Shown here: one piece after another, positions 52,066 through 61,119 of the stretch | How the letters are laid out: every line of letters begins with the position of its first letter | Numbering within the stretch: the stretch's first letter is position 1 | NCBI GenBank assembly: GCA_035546635.1 | Contig: DASZWJ010000046.1 | Location: 99,716-163,715 of the forward strand | Source: Gammaproteobacteria bacterium | Lineage (GTDB): Bacteria; Pseudomonadota; Gammaproteobacteria; JAURND01 | Direction of reading: 5' to 3' | Length of the DNA stretch: 64,000 nt | Notes under the pieces: model-generated | Seen by the model: only the letters and a program-made list of their open reading frames with translations | What the model was told of the DNA's origin: nothing | Databases searched by the model: none | Program-made: the position numbers and the translations under genes

Positions 52066-53820
52066 ATGAAAACACAACTTAAAACTGCTATTGCAAACAG
52101 CATTGCGGCATTACAAAATGACAACAAACTCCCGCTTGACCTCAACGTCTCAATACAAATAGAACGCGCACGTGATCCACGACACGGTGATTTTGCCTGC
52201 AATATCGCTTTAATTCTTGGCAAACAATGTAAGCAAAACCCACAACAACTTGCTGACGATATCGTCGCGCACTTACCAAAAATAGAGGGTGTCGAAGCAG
52301 TCACTGTAGCGAAACCGGGATTTATTAATTTTTCTCTTGCTGATTCCACACTACAGCAAGTTATCCCCCTGATTTTAGCTCAAGCAGAGGATTACGGACG
52401 CAGCAATCAAGGCGCTGGACGGCGTATACATGTGGAAGTCGTCTCCGCCAATCCAACTGGACCACTGCATGTAGGACACGGGCGCCTAGCTGCATTCAGT
52501 GCCAGTTGCGCCAATTTACTCGAAGCCTACGGATTCCAGGTACATCGCGAATACTATGTCAATGATGCAGGTCGGCAAATGCGAATTTTGGCAGTCAGTG
52601 TCTGGCTGCGTTACCTAGAACTGTTTGGTGAATCCATCACTATTCCGCGCCGCGGCTATAAAGGTGATTACATCATCGAAATCGCCCGAGAACTGAAAAT
52701 ACAAGCTGGCGAACGTTTTTACAAACCAGCAGCTGAGGTTTATGCGCAACTACCTCCAGATGATGAAACCACAGAAGAAAGCTATGTTGACAGCTTAATC
52801 ACTCGCGCCGAACAACTCCTTGGCATAAAAGAATTCGCCGTCGTATTTGAGCACGGTTTAAATAGCATATTACGGGACATTCATGATGATTTATTGCAAT
52901 TTGGCGTGAGCTGCCAAACCTGGTTTCGAGAAAGCCAGCTACACACCACCGGTGATATTACCCGCGGCATAGAAAAACTTCGCCAAAGCGGCTATCTCTA
53001 TGAAAAAGACGGCGCCACCTGGTTTCGCTCCACAGATTTTGGCGATGAAAAAGACCGCGTCGTCGTGCGCGAAAACGGCCAACCTACCTATTTTGCTTCC
53101 GATGTGGGTTATCATTTAAATAAATTAGAACGTGGTTTTGATGAACTTTTAGATATTTACGGCGCCGATCACCACGGATACATTCCACGTTTGCGCGCGC
53201 TGGTTACCGCTTTGGGAGAAAATGTCGATAAAGTCAAAGTGTTATTAGTACAATTCGCCATTCTCTACCGCGGCAAAACCCGCGTGTCTATGTCCACCCG
53301 CGGCGGTGAATTTGTGACCTTACGCGAACTGCGCAACGAAGTAGGCAATGATGCCGCGCGTTTCTTTTACATCATGCGAAGACGCGACCAACATTTGGAT
53401 TTTGACTTGGAACTCGCCAAATCACAATCCAGTGATAATCCGGTTTATTATATTCAATACGCGCACGCACGCATTTGCAGTGTGTTTAGACAATTACAGC
53501 AAAAACAATGGCAGTGGGACAGCGTCCAAGGTAAAGCGTCAGTGCATCTTCTAAATAACACCCACGAAAAAGACCTATTAAACAGCCTGTCACGTTATCC
53601 TGAAATTATTGAGACCGCAGCCACAGCCTACGAACCCGGCATTGTTGCACATTATCTACAAGAATTAGCCAATCATTTCCATGCTTATTATAATGCACAT
53701 TCTTTTCTGGTGGATGATGCCGCACTAAGAAACGCGCGCCTGTCCCTAATAACCGCGACACGACAAGTATTGCATAATGGTTTGACATTGTTGGGGCTAA
53801 CTGCGCCAAACATGATGTAA
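52066..53820 (+). CDS. argS: Arginyl-tRNA synthetase
   Basis: A 584-residue class I synthetase charging tRNA-Arg. N-terminal Add-1 domain, the HIGH motif as HVGHGRL (GPLHVGHGRLAAFSA), catalytic-domain ATWFRSTDFGDEKDR and SDVGYHLNKLERGFDE, KMSKS-equivalent RVSMSTRGGEFVTL, and the anticodon-binding C-terminus ending GLTLLGLTAPNMM. The ATG giving MKTQLKTAI is used; a TTG five codons upstream is an alternative. Followed by a 200-base gap containing a long palindrome. Confidence 0.97.
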   Translation: MKTQLKTAIANSIAALQNDNKLPLDLNVSIQIERARDPRHGDFACNIALILGKQCKQNPQQLADDIVAHLPKIEGVEAVTVAKPGFINFSLADSTLQQVIPLILAQAEDYGRSNQGAGRRIHVEVVSANPTGPLHVGHGRLAAFSASCANLLEAYGFQVHREYYVNDAGRQMRILAVSVWLRYLELFGESITIPRRGYKGDYIIEIARELKIQAGERFYKPAAEVYAQLPPDDETTEESYVDSLITRAEQLLGIKEFAVVFEHGLNSILRDIHDDLLQFGVSCQTWFRESQLHTTGDITRGIEKLRQSGYLYEKDGATWFRSTDFGDEKDRVVVRENGQPTYFASDVGYHLNKLERGFDELLDIYGADHHGYIPRLRALVTALGENVDKVKVLLVQFAILYRGKTRVSMSTRGGEFVTLRELRNEVGNDAARFFYIMRRRDQHLDFDLELAKSQSSDNPVYYIQYAHARICSVFRQLQQKQWQWDSVQGKASVHLLNNTHEKDLLNSLSRYPEIIETAATAYEPGIVAHYLQELANHFHAYYNAHSFLVDDAALRNARLSLITATRQVLHNGLTLLGLTAPNMM

Positions 53821-53859
53821 TATCATGAAGTAAATACGATTTAAATGGCACTCAACTGA

Positions 53860-53991
53860 GCTTTTTAGACAGTGAGTTAGGGAGAGGGCTTAAGTGAAAC
53901 CTTTGTTTCATGGATGAAACAATGGAGCGTACATGGACGTATTCACAGCGTTTTCACTTAAGCCCTCTCCCTAACTCACTGTCTAAAAAGC
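53860..53991. repeat. Stem-variable, core-conserved long hairpin, copy 2
   Basis: Perfect 40-nt inverted repeat (53860-53899 with 53952-53991; the arm includes GACAGTGAGTTAGGGAGAGG) around a 52-nt core. The core has a 9-bp hairpin TTGTTTCAT-GG-ATGAAACAA, then GAGCGTACATGGA and GTATTCACAGCGT. Compared with copy 1 at 13.6 kb the core matches at 43 of 52 positions while the stems are unrelated. It fills most of the gap between argS and the DUF945 gene. Confidence 0.92.
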
Positions 53992-54020
53992 GCCTAGTGG
54001 CACCGTCAAAAGGTAACCGA

Positions 54021-55427
54021 ATGAAAAAATGGCTAATCTGGATTGCAATCTGTCTAGTAATCATCATCGCTAGCCTTACCCTATTATTACCTTGGGGAAT
54101 GGGATTTGCCGTACAACACAAATACACCGCAATCCTAGAATCCCTATCCCAATCCGAACACGTCAAGATGAAACTTCTTAATTACCAACGTGGCTGGTTT
54201 CATTCAGATGCCGCTGTAGAAGTAACGTTGACCCAACCCAGCCTGCTTGAGATCAATCGCTGGTTAGGCAATGAAAAAACCAAAGGCGCCCCCATCCAGT
54301 TTACGCTTAACCAACATATACAACATGGTCCATTTTTACGCATCGTTTCAGAGACTGGACAAAAACGCTTTCTATTCGGAAGAGCTGTCGTTAAAAGTAA
54401 TGTCAAAACCGCCTTAGGCAATATGGATTCCATCACTTTCGTAGAATTGGATGGTTCATTATTAAGCGTTATAAATGCCCCAGAATTACATCTAGTCAAC
54501 TCCGCTCAATACATCAATGCTACCGTAAATGGTTTGACTGCGACGCTATTACTTTCATCCGATCTCAATCAAATCTATGCCAACATTGATGTCCCCGAGG
54601 GAACCATTACCACCACAGAGTTTTTACAGAAAATTAATAACCTAAGCGAACAATTCAGCTTACGCAAAAGTCCAAGTGGCTTATACCTAGGTTGGCGAAC
54701 CACCAAAATCAGCGACGCCTCCTGGGAGACGATAGATCATAAATCTCAGATTCAGTTAAACGGCCTGACTATGCAATCACAAAGCGCCGAAAACAGCGCA
54801 AAAATGACCTACAAATTAAATACCATTTTGAATAAAGTGGTAGTAGATAATAATGCTTATGGGCCACAACAACTTAAATTATCTCTTAACAATCTGGATG
54901 TGCCCACTTTGTTAGCATTACGCAAAGAACTCACGCAAATCAATCGCACAGAAGCCCTCTTACCCACGCAACTTCTACGTTATAATGATTTATTCATGAT
55001 ACTGCTAAACAAAGGACTGGAAGTGAATATTGAAAAATTGAACCTAGTTCTCGCTTCAGGTAATCTCATCGCTAATATGCAAATGGTGATAAAACCGCAG
55101 TCCACCACCACAACGAATCTAGCAGATTTTTTGCACAATTTAGATGCTAAAGCGCATCTAAAGATACCCGATGCCATGTTAACGGAATTTTTAACCAGCT
55201 TTGGTAATAGCGCCATGTTACGGGCAATGACTACTTCTGCCGGCGTTCCTAACGGTTCTGCCAATCCCAATGCAGAACCTTTACAACAAGCCAAACAGCA
55301 AATTGACCAATGGATACTAAAGAAATGGTTAATCCCCGAGGATAACAGCTATATTTTAGATCTTTTTTATAAAAACCAGCAACTTAGGGTGAATGGGATC
55401 GTGATTAATCAGCAACAAAATACCTAA
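54021..55427 (+). CDS. DUF945 (YdgA-like) membrane-anchored protein
   Basis: A 468-residue protein with one N-terminal membrane anchor (MKKWLIWIAICLVIIIASLT, about 1-22) and a large periplasmic DUF945 domain, as in E. coli YdgA. Typical features: short helix-strand repeats, VKMKLLNYQRGWFHSDAAVEVTL early on, and QLRVNGIVIN at the end. The function of the family is poorly defined (envelope-related, linked to motility in some enterics). AAAGGT lies about 8 nt before the ATG; a longer frame starts inside the palindrome and was rejected. Confidence 0.85.
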   Translation: MKKWLIWIAICLVIIIASLTLLLPWGMGFAVQHKYTAILESLSQSEHVKMKLLNYQRGWFHSDAAVEVTLTQPSLLEINRWLGNEKTKGAPIQFTLNQHIQHGPFLRIVSETGQKRFLFGRAVVKSNVKTALGNMDSITFVELDGSLLSVINAPELHLVNSAQYINATVNGLTATLLLSSDLNQIYANIDVPEGTITTTEFLQKINNLSEQFSLRKSPSGLYLGWRTTKISDASWETIDHKSQIQLNGLTMQSQSAENSAKMTYKLNTILNKVVVDNNAYGPQQLKLSLNNLDVPTLLALRKELTQINRTEALLPTQLLRYNDLFMILLNKGLEVNIEKLNLVLASGNLIANMQMVIKPQSTTTTNLADFLHNLDAKAHLKIPDAMLTEFLTSFGNSAMLRAMTTSAGVPNGSANPNAEPLQQAKQQIDQWILKKWLIPEDNSYILDLFYKNQQLRVNGIVINQQQNT

Positions 55428-55464
55428 CCTAGACACAAACCAAACCACAATGTGAAAACTAATT

Positions 55465-56232
55465 ATGGCCAGAGACTACCGCAGAACGCATTCAACCCGT
55501 CCATCCAAACGCTACACTAAGCCTGCGCCCAAAAATACTGCCGGCGGGTTTAAATGGACCTTCATCGGTATTTTAGTTGGGCTACTGATAGCCATTGCTA
55601 TTTTTTGGGAATACGCACCCAGTCTCTTACATGCCAAGGCGTCCAAACACCAACTTCCGCCAATTCAATCTCATCATGCGGCTATCAAAAAAGACCATCC
55701 CACAGCTGACAGCACTGCCGGCCAATCCCATACACCACAGTTTGATTTTTATACCTTATTACCAAAGGCGCAAGTCGATGCTAGCAGTACTACACCAACC
55801 CCAACCGCACAAACACCTGTTGCCAAAAAACCCATAGCCCCCGCAACTGTGCCAACCACCACTAACGCCGTTAGCCCAACTAAAGCTGCCAATACCCCTA
55901 CTGCACCTACTCCATCACACACAGCCGACACCACCTCTACTTTAGAAGCCCCTCCCACAACAACAAAGCCCACCACACCCTCTGAAGCAATTCCCAATCA
56001 CACGGGCAAATATATGTTACAGGTGGCTTCTGTTAAAAATTACAGCGAGGCAGATCGCCTCAAAGCACAGCTGTCTATGTTGGGTTTAAGTGTGAGCATT
56101 CAAAAATCCACAGTAGATGGCGAGGTGTGGAACCGAATATTTGCTGGCCCATTTTCCACAAAACAGCAAGCTTTAGAAAAGCAGCAAACATTACGTGAGA
56201 ATAATATTTCAAGTATGGTAGTTAAACAGTAG
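55465..56232 (+). CDS. SPOR-domain protein, FtsN-like
   Basis: A 255-residue protein with a basic cytoplasmic N-terminus (MARDYRRTHSTRPSKRY), one membrane helix (about 33-50), a long Pro/Thr/Ala-rich periplasmic linker (about 95-175) and a C-terminal SPOR domain (KYMLQVASVKNYSEADRLKA to SSMVVKQ) that binds denuded glycan strands at the septum. Topology and position just before hslVU match E. coli ftsN, which triggers septal peptidoglycan synthesis. Orthology is likely but FtsN is recognised mainly by layout. Confidence 0.85.
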   Translation: MARDYRRTHSTRPSKRYTKPAPKNTAGGFKWTFIGILVGLLIAIAIFWEYAPSLLHAKASKHQLPPIQSHHAAIKKDHPTADSTAGQSHTPQFDFYTLLPKAQVDASSTTPTPTAQTPVAKKPIAPATVPTTTNAVSPTKAANTPTAPTPSHTADTTSTLEAPPTTTKPTTPSEAIPNHTGKYMLQVASVKNYSEADRLKAQLSMLGLSVSIQKSTVDGEVWNRIFAGPFSTKQQALEKQQTLRENNISSMVVKQ

Positions 56233-56246
56233 TTGTAGCCCCGTAA

Positions 56247-56292
56247 CCCCCTCTCCCACAAGGCTTAGGGTATGCACACAAGGGGAGAGGGG
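56247..56292. repeat. Palindrome CCCCTCTCCC / GGGAGAGGGG
   Basis: CCCCCTCTCCC at the left and GGGGAGAGGGG at the right enclose about 24 bases with an ACAAGG-TTGTG-like inner part. It lies between the SPOR-protein gene and hslV and resembles the TCTCCCACAAGGGGAGA core of family A. Confidence 0.65.
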
Positions 56293-56434
56293 ATACAGTG
56301 CTTAAACAATGCTCTCATCCACAAAAAAAAGACCCTCTGGTAGTTACTTACTCCCACTTACTTACTCCTACCTTGAAATACCCACACAGACTCACCATAT
56401 ACATAAAACGCACTCAAACCACAGGAGACTCCCC

Positions 56435-56989
56435 TTGGAACAATTCAGAGGCACCACCATCCTCTCCGTAAGGCGTGGCGACCGCGTTGTTATCGGTGGC
56501 GACGGCCAAGTGACTATGGGTAAATCCATGGTCATGAAAAGCAATGCCCGAAAGGTGCGACGCTTATATAATGACAAAGTCATCGCCGGTTTTGCCGGCG
56601 GCACCGCTGACGCTTTTACTTTACTGGAACTATTCGAAGCAAAACTAGAAAAACACGCCGGCAACTTAACCCGCGCTGCTGTGGAATTAGCCAAAGACTG
56701 GCGCACCGATAAAATCCTACGACGCTTAGAAGCATTATTAGCTGTGGCTGATGCCAAATCCTCTCTAGTTATCACTGGCCTAGGCGATGTGATTGAACCG
56801 GAAGAAGGCATCATGGCTATAGGCTCCGGTGGCGCTTATGCTGAATCAGCAGCCAGAGCACTGGCACGCCACACTGACCTAGGCGCTCGTGACATTGTTG
56901 AAAAATCCTTGACGATCGCAGCCGAGATTTGCGTATTCACCAACAAAAATTTTGTGATCGAAGAACTTTCCACTGAAGCTGCTAAATAA
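56435..56989 (+). CDS. hslV: ATP-dependent protease subunit HslV
   Basis: A 184-residue proteasome-like threonine peptidase partner of HslU. AGGAG at 56423-56427 points to the TTG at 56435, giving [15 protein letters not shown]. The catalytic Thr is then residue 7 or 8 and would be exposed by removal of a short propeptide, as in the MEQFHGTT form known from Legionella and Pseudomonas relatives. [44 protein letters not shown] and [13 protein letters not shown] follow. An in-frame ATG 42 codons upstream lacks a ribosome-binding site. Confidence 0.95.
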   Translation: MEQFRGTTILSVRRGDRVVIGGDGQVTMGKSMVMKSNARKVRRLYNDKVIAGFAGGTADAFTLLELFEAKLEKHAGNLTRAAVELAKDWRTDKILRRLEALLAVADAKSSLVITGLGDVIEPEEGIMAIGSGGAYAESAARALARHTDLGARDIVEKSLTIAAEICVFTNKNFVIEELSTEAAK

Positions 56990-57010
56990 CTTTAAATACG
57001 AGAATATAAA

Positions 57011-58384
57011 ATGGCACAAAGACGACATAGACAGATTTCCATCGATATTCAATCCACCATGACCCCGCGTGAAATTGTCGAAGAATTAAACAAATACATT
57101 ATCGGCCAAGATGAAGCAAAACGAGCCGTGGCAATCGCCCTGCGTAATCGTTGGCGCCGCATGCAGTTGCCCGCCGAACTGGCTAAAGAAATCACCCCCA
57201 AAAATATCTTAATGATAGGTCCCACAGGGGTCGGTAAAACCGAGATCGCCCGCCGCCTGGCCGAATTAGCCAAAGCCCCTTTTATTAAAGTGGAAGCCAC
57301 CAAATTCACTGAAGTCGGTTACGTCGGCCGAGATGTAGAATCCATCATCCGCGACCTAGCCGATGTGGCAGTCAAACTGGTACGCGAAAGCGAAATGGAA
57401 AAAGTGCGCAGCCGCGCTGAAGAGATCGCCGAAGAACGCATCCTCGATGTGCTACTCACACCGCCGCGCTCCACCATCGCCAGTAAAGCAGCAGCAACAG
57501 AAGAAGACAGCGCCACTCGGCAATTATTTCGCAAAAAATTACGCGAAGGCCAATTAGATGAAACCGAGGTCGAAATTGAAGTCAGTGCTCAGGTAGGCAT
57601 AGAAATCATGGCACCTCCCGGCATGGAAGAAATGACCAGCCAGTTACAAGGTATGTTCCAAACTCTGGCAGGTGAACGCACCAAAAAGCGCAAGATGAAA
57701 ATCAAAGATGCGCTCAAACAATTGGGTGACGAAGAAGCTGCCAAACTGGTTAACGATGATGAGATACGCAAACTAGCTATAGAAAGTGTCGAGCAAAATG
57801 GCATCGTGTTTCTGGATGAAATCGATAAAATTGTCCGCCGCAGCAGCGAATATGGCGGCGCTGATGTTTCCCGCGAAGGCGTGCAACGCGACTTATTGCC
57901 ATTAGTCGAAGGGTCAACCGTATCCACTAAATATGGCATGGTGAAATCCGATCATATTTTATTTATTGCCTCAGGTGCGTTCCATTTATCCAAACCTTCA
58001 GATCTGGTGCCAGAACTCCAAGGCCGGCTACCTATACGAGTTGAATTAAAAGCCCTGACGACTGACGATTTCGCGCGTATTTTGACCGAACCGCAAGCCT
58101 CTTTAGTCACGCAATACACTGAATTAATGGGCACTGAAGGATTTAAATTGAATTTTACTGAAGATGGCATCAGACGCATTGCGGAAATTGCTTTTCAGGT
58201 CAATGAACGATCAGAAAATATTGGCGCAAGAAGGCTGTACACTATTTTGGAACGCTTATTGGAAAGCGTTTCTTTTGAAGCAACCGATAGAAGCGGAGAA
58301 ATGTTGGATATTACCGCAGAGTATGTGAATAAACAGCTCACCAGCTTATTGAAGAATGAAGATTTGAGTCGGTATATTCTCTAA
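57011..58384 (+). CDS. hslU: ATP-dependent protease ATPase subunit HslU
   Basis: A 457-residue AAA+ unfoldase that feeds substrates to HslV. Walker A GPTGVGKT (70-77), pore [10 protein letters not shown]-domain (about 110-240), Walker [13 protein letters not shown] and sensor sequences [26 protein letters not shown]. The C-terminal LSRYIL tail inserts into HslV. E. coli HslU starts at the equivalent of MTPREIV (residue 17); the 16 extra residues may be real or the start may be the later ATG. No strong ribosome-binding site for either. Confidence 0.97.
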   Translation: MAQRRHRQISIDIQSTMTPREIVEELNKYIIGQDEAKRAVAIALRNRWRRMQLPAELAKEITPKNILMIGPTGVGKTEIARRLAELAKAPFIKVEATKFTEVGYVGRDVESIIRDLADVAVKLVRESEMEKVRSRAEEIAEERILDVLLTPPRSTIASKAAATEEDSATRQLFRKKLREGQLDETEVEIEVSAQVGIEIMAPPGMEEMTSQLQGMFQTLAGERTKKRKMKIKDALKQLGDEEAAKLVNDDEIRKLAIESVEQNGIVFLDEIDKIVRRSSEYGGADVSREGVQRDLLPLVEGSTVSTKYGMVKSDHILFIASGAFHLSKPSDLVPELQGRLPIRVELKALTTDDFARILTEPQASLVTQYTELMGTEGFKLNFTEDGIRRIAEIAFQVNERSENIGARRLYTILERLLESVSFEATDRSGEMLDITAEYVNKQLTSLLKNEDLSRYIL

Positions 58385-58404
58385 TAATAAAAAAATACAT
58401 ACTT

Positions 58405-58490
58405 CCTTCTCCCGTCTGTGACCGAAGGGAATCCCCTTGCGGGATGGGAGAAGGGAAAAAGCCACGGCTGTAAGAGGAAAATCAAGGCTG
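58405..58490. repeat. Composite repeat after hslU (family A module plus 33-nt repeat)
   Basis: CCTTCTCCC and GGGAGAAGG arms enclose the 33-nt repeat shared with 23561-23593. The arm is followed by AAAGCCACGGCTGTAAGAGG, the reverse complement of the CTTACAGCCGTG module of the copy at 7.15 kb. It is a mosaic of repeat modules between convergent hslU and the IcmC-like gene. Confidence 0.8.
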
Positions 58491-58500
58491 CAAGAAATTC

Positions 58501-59739
58501 CTACCACGCATAATCAAACGTTGCTCTGACCACTTCCCATGTAGTGACAATATTCACCGCCAAAATACCCGCTACAATATGCACCAGGCTTTTACCCATC
58601 GTGCCATGCGATGACTGACTACCCACCTTAGACAACAAGATCCAGCCGCGCACAAAGGCGATCAAACCCACCAGCTTCACAATATCCACCACCACAGCCA
58701 CCAGGTTATCAAAGCTCATACCCGCTGCAGCCTCACTTGAATAAGCAAATGCCGAAGAATCCCCTCCCAGTGCAAAAAATGTCCCTGTGGTCATATGCAA
58801 ACTGGAAGGCAAGTAAATCAACGCCGTGCCCGTAATCATATAAGCCATCACACCAACCAATCCCCCAGTATGGGACATACTGGCGCCTCTATTCTCACCA
58901 ATATGTTTCAGCTTCATCATGCCGATGATACAAAACACTACACCGATGGTATAGCTCATGGCGAAAACCAGCCTTACCAGCGATGGGATCTGCATACGCA
59001 GATTATTTAGGAGTCCCTTACCCACATCGGAGGTATCAGATTCCAACTGTTCCGGGGGTGTAGGCGGTGTTGGCGGATTAGGATTCGCCGGTGGCGCATG
59101 TAGTATAGTGTCCGGCAGATTCCTAAGATCGCTTAAACAGCTGACCTTATCTGTGCTGTAGAAATCTTCCGGGGAAGGGTTATATGGATCCCCATAAGAA
59201 GCGTGAGGATAGCTATTACAATAGACACCATCACGAGCAACATAGCCCATCAGCCATCGCATATATTGTCCCGTGGTGATACCCGATGCATTGGCGCTCT
59301 CTTGACCCTGTCGCACCAGATAATACTGATCTTTAATTTTATTAAGTCGCTGAAGAATTTCATCCGGTGTATATACCCCTGGCTCTAGACCCAGTTGTTG
59401 CGCGATTTCATCATAGTCTACTGCATCGGTACTATTCTGTATTCCGTTTAATATCTCCACATAACCGTAAAGCTCTGTCATATACTGTTCAAATAACTGC
59501 TCATTTTTAGCCAAATACTGGTCTATCGTATTGCGTTTTTCTTCCTCAGTCATATTGGGAAGTTCACTAAAGCTTATGCCCAAAGCTTGATAAGCTTCTG
59601 TGTATAGTCCAAAAAGATCCCAATCAATGCCACCCCCCCCCATAGGAGGACCTATATCGTACTGTGCTTGACTAACAGAGGGTACTAACAAAAGCACTCC
59701 TGAAAAAAGCAAGGTGATTATTTTTAAACTAAAACGCAT
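58501..59739 (-). CDS. IcmC/DotE-like Dot/Icm secretion protein with long N-terminal extension
   Basis: A 412-residue protein: signal peptide (about 1-24), an alpha-helical and Pro-rich periplasmic region (about 25-245), then a C-terminal domain with four membrane helices (about 265-410). The latter contains LNNLRMQIPSLVRLVFAMSY, MMKLKHIGENRGASMSHTG, LIYLPSSLHMTTGTF and VKLVGLIAFVRGWILLSKVG. This last part resembles IcmC/DotE (and paralogues DotV, IcmD/DotP) of the type IVB secretion system inner-membrane complex. Legionella IcmC is only about 190 residues, so the N-terminal 240 residues are unusual. No other dot/icm genes are in the window. GGAGAG lies 5 nt before the ATG. Confidence 0.7.
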   Translation of the reverse strand: MRFSLKIITLLFSGVLLLVPSVSQAQYDIGPPMGGGGIDWDLFGLYTEAYQALGISFSELPNMTEEEKRNTIDQYLAKNEQLFEQYMTELYGYVEILNGIQNSTDAVDYDEIAQQLGLEPGVYTPDEILQRLNKIKDQYYLVRQGQESANASGITTGQYMRWLMGYVARDGVYCNSYPHASYGDPYNPSPEDFYSTDKVSCLSDLRNLPDTILHAPPANPNPPTPPTPPEQLESDTSDVGKGLLNNLRMQIPSLVRLVFAMSYTIGVVFCIIGMMKLKHIGENRGASMSHTGGLVGVMAYMITGTALIYLPSSLHMTTGTFFALGGDSSAFAYSSEAAAGMSFDNLVAVVVDIVKLVGLIAFVRGWILLSKVGSQSSHGTMGKSLVHIVAGILAVNIVTTWEVVRATFDYAW

Positions 59740-60318
59740 GGGATCTCTCCAAAAAAACAGTTTATGCAACTTCGCTTCTAGATGCTAAAATTTTCGCAAT
59801 ACTCACCTTGTCAACCTTCTCCTCTCTGCTTCTTAGAAAAGAGACTGCAAACTAAAATGTTATTTTTATATAAAATTTATGCATTTTTAACAACAAATGT
59901 TGCAAAATCGAGCATTATTCAATCGATAATTTTTAAAAATTTAATAGGATTTTATCAATAGAATCTTAAGACTATATTAAAGAATGGGCACTTTTCACAG
60001 GGCCGAATTGACTCATATTAACTGGCTTAGCCTTAAGAGCACCTCTAGAAATTGATCTTTTCGCTCAATACTGCGTTGGATTAGATTTTAAAATCCTCAT
60101 TTATTCCCGTATAAACGCAGGTTTAAAATCTAATCCGCCTTGTCTTGAGCGAAAATTTCTAATTTCTAGAGGTGCCCTTAATACAATTTTAATTATAAAA
60201 AAGTAAAATAAAGAATACACGTTACACTAATTTTTATTGTATCAATCACACTTCTTTCTTGAGGGATCGCGAAAATATTTGTATACAACAACCAAATCTT
60301 GTCTTCTAGGTATATAAT
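59740..60318. other. AT-rich gene-free stretch upstream of orphan gene
   Basis: No gene recognised. It contains the long palindrome at 60032-60181 and is otherwise AT-rich (TTTTTATATAAAATTTATGC-like runs) and probably holds promoters for the divergent IcmC-like and orphan genes. A TATATAAT-like sequence overlaps the orphan start region. Confidence 0.6.
60032..60181. repeat. Long imperfect palindrome (150 nt)
   Basis: Arms of about 60 nt: TTAAGAGCACCTCTAGAAAT at the left outer end and ATTTCTAGAGGTGCCCTTAA at the right. Inside, TTTTCGCTCAA pairs with TTGAGCGAAAA and GGATTAGATTTTAAA with TTTAAAATCTAATCC. The 29-nt loop is ATCCTCATTTATTCCCGTAT plus AAACGCAGG. Outer ends TCTAGAGGTGCCC recall repeats in related intracellular gammaproteobacteria (from memory). 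No coding content. Confidence 0.9.
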
Positions 60319-61119
60319 ATGTCAGATTATGAACAGAAAGAAAAAACTAATTTTTTACCCCTTGATAAAGCCGCAGCAATGGCTATTGCGAGAATAGAAA
60401 AAATTATTCAAGAGGTATCTTGGGGGGAAACTCTTAAAGAAGCTACCCATGACGTTATTAGCCAATCCTTTTACATAGCTGTAAGAGATGCTAATCAGGA
60501 CTCTATTCAAGAATTAACAAGATTGGTTCAACTGTATGCCACACAAGGGTATCTACCCGGAGCCAATCAATACCTTTCAAGCAACAATCTAATAGCCACT
60601 GTTTTAGAAACTCAATCTAATGAACTCGTGGATAATGGATTTTTGCTTCGCGCAGCGTTTATGGCCATAAAGAAACTAACAACTGACTCAGAATGGATAA
60701 ATGACCTACTTAAAAATCCAGAAAAGTTAGATAATTTTATACTTTTGTTGCAAGAAATGCACATGTCTCTTAGCACCGTTAAGAAAATAAATCCCAAAGA
60801 TACACCTTGGATTATTCAATGCCAACAGGACATGAATCATTACTATGCCAACTATATTCTCAAAAGACCACTTAAAGAACCTGATGAAAACAAGTATGCA
60901 ACAAGCAGCTCTTCTAGCTCTTCGAGCTCATATAGCTCCACAAGCGCGTCCAGCTCTTACAGTTTATCCCGCTCCAGAGCTTATAGCGCGCCAGAAACTA
61001 GCTTTTGGAGACAGAAAGATGATGACGATGGTATTAATCCTTCAGCATACGACACCCATACAGTGATGATGAGTGATGGAGAAAAGGATGACCCGAAGTC
61101 ACGCGCTTCACCTACCTAA
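60319..61119 (+). CDS. Orphan protein with Ser-rich low-complexity C-terminus
   Basis: A 266-residue soluble protein without recognised domains. Residues 1-190 are helical (AAAMAIARIEKIIQEVSWGE, then FIL- and LLQEMHMSLSTVKK). Residues about 197-225 form a Ser-rich stretch (SSSSSSSSSYSSTSASSSYS), followed by an Arg/Ser segment and an acidic tail (DGEKDDPKSRASPT). No signal peptide or membrane helix. Low complexity and a polar tail are common in host-directed effectors, but that is inference. Its 3' end overlaps a decayed IS4-like fragment. Confidence 0.65.
   Translation: MSDYEQKEKTNFLPLDKAAAMAIARIEKIIQEVSWGETLKEATHDVISQSFYIAVRDANQDSIQELTRLVQLYATQGYLPGANQYLSSNNLIATVLETQSNELVDNGFLLRAAFMAIKKLTTDSEWINDLLKNPEKLDNFILLLQEMHMSLSTVKKINPKDTPWIIQCQQDMNHYYANYILKRPLKEPDENKYATSSSSSSSSSYSSTSASSSYSLSRSRAYSAPETSFWRQKDDDDGINPSAYDTHTVMMSDGEKDDPKSRASPT

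Noticed and set aside
55900..55990. Repeated ACC/CCC-rich stretch considered as a tandem or CRISPR-like repeat
   Set aside because: No regular unit or spacers; it encodes the PTA-rich linker of the SPOR protein.
55749..55997. Minus-strand Gly/Val-rich frame of 82 residues
   Set aside because: Antisense of the Pro/Thr/Ala-rich linker of the SPOR-domain protein; low-complexity artefact.
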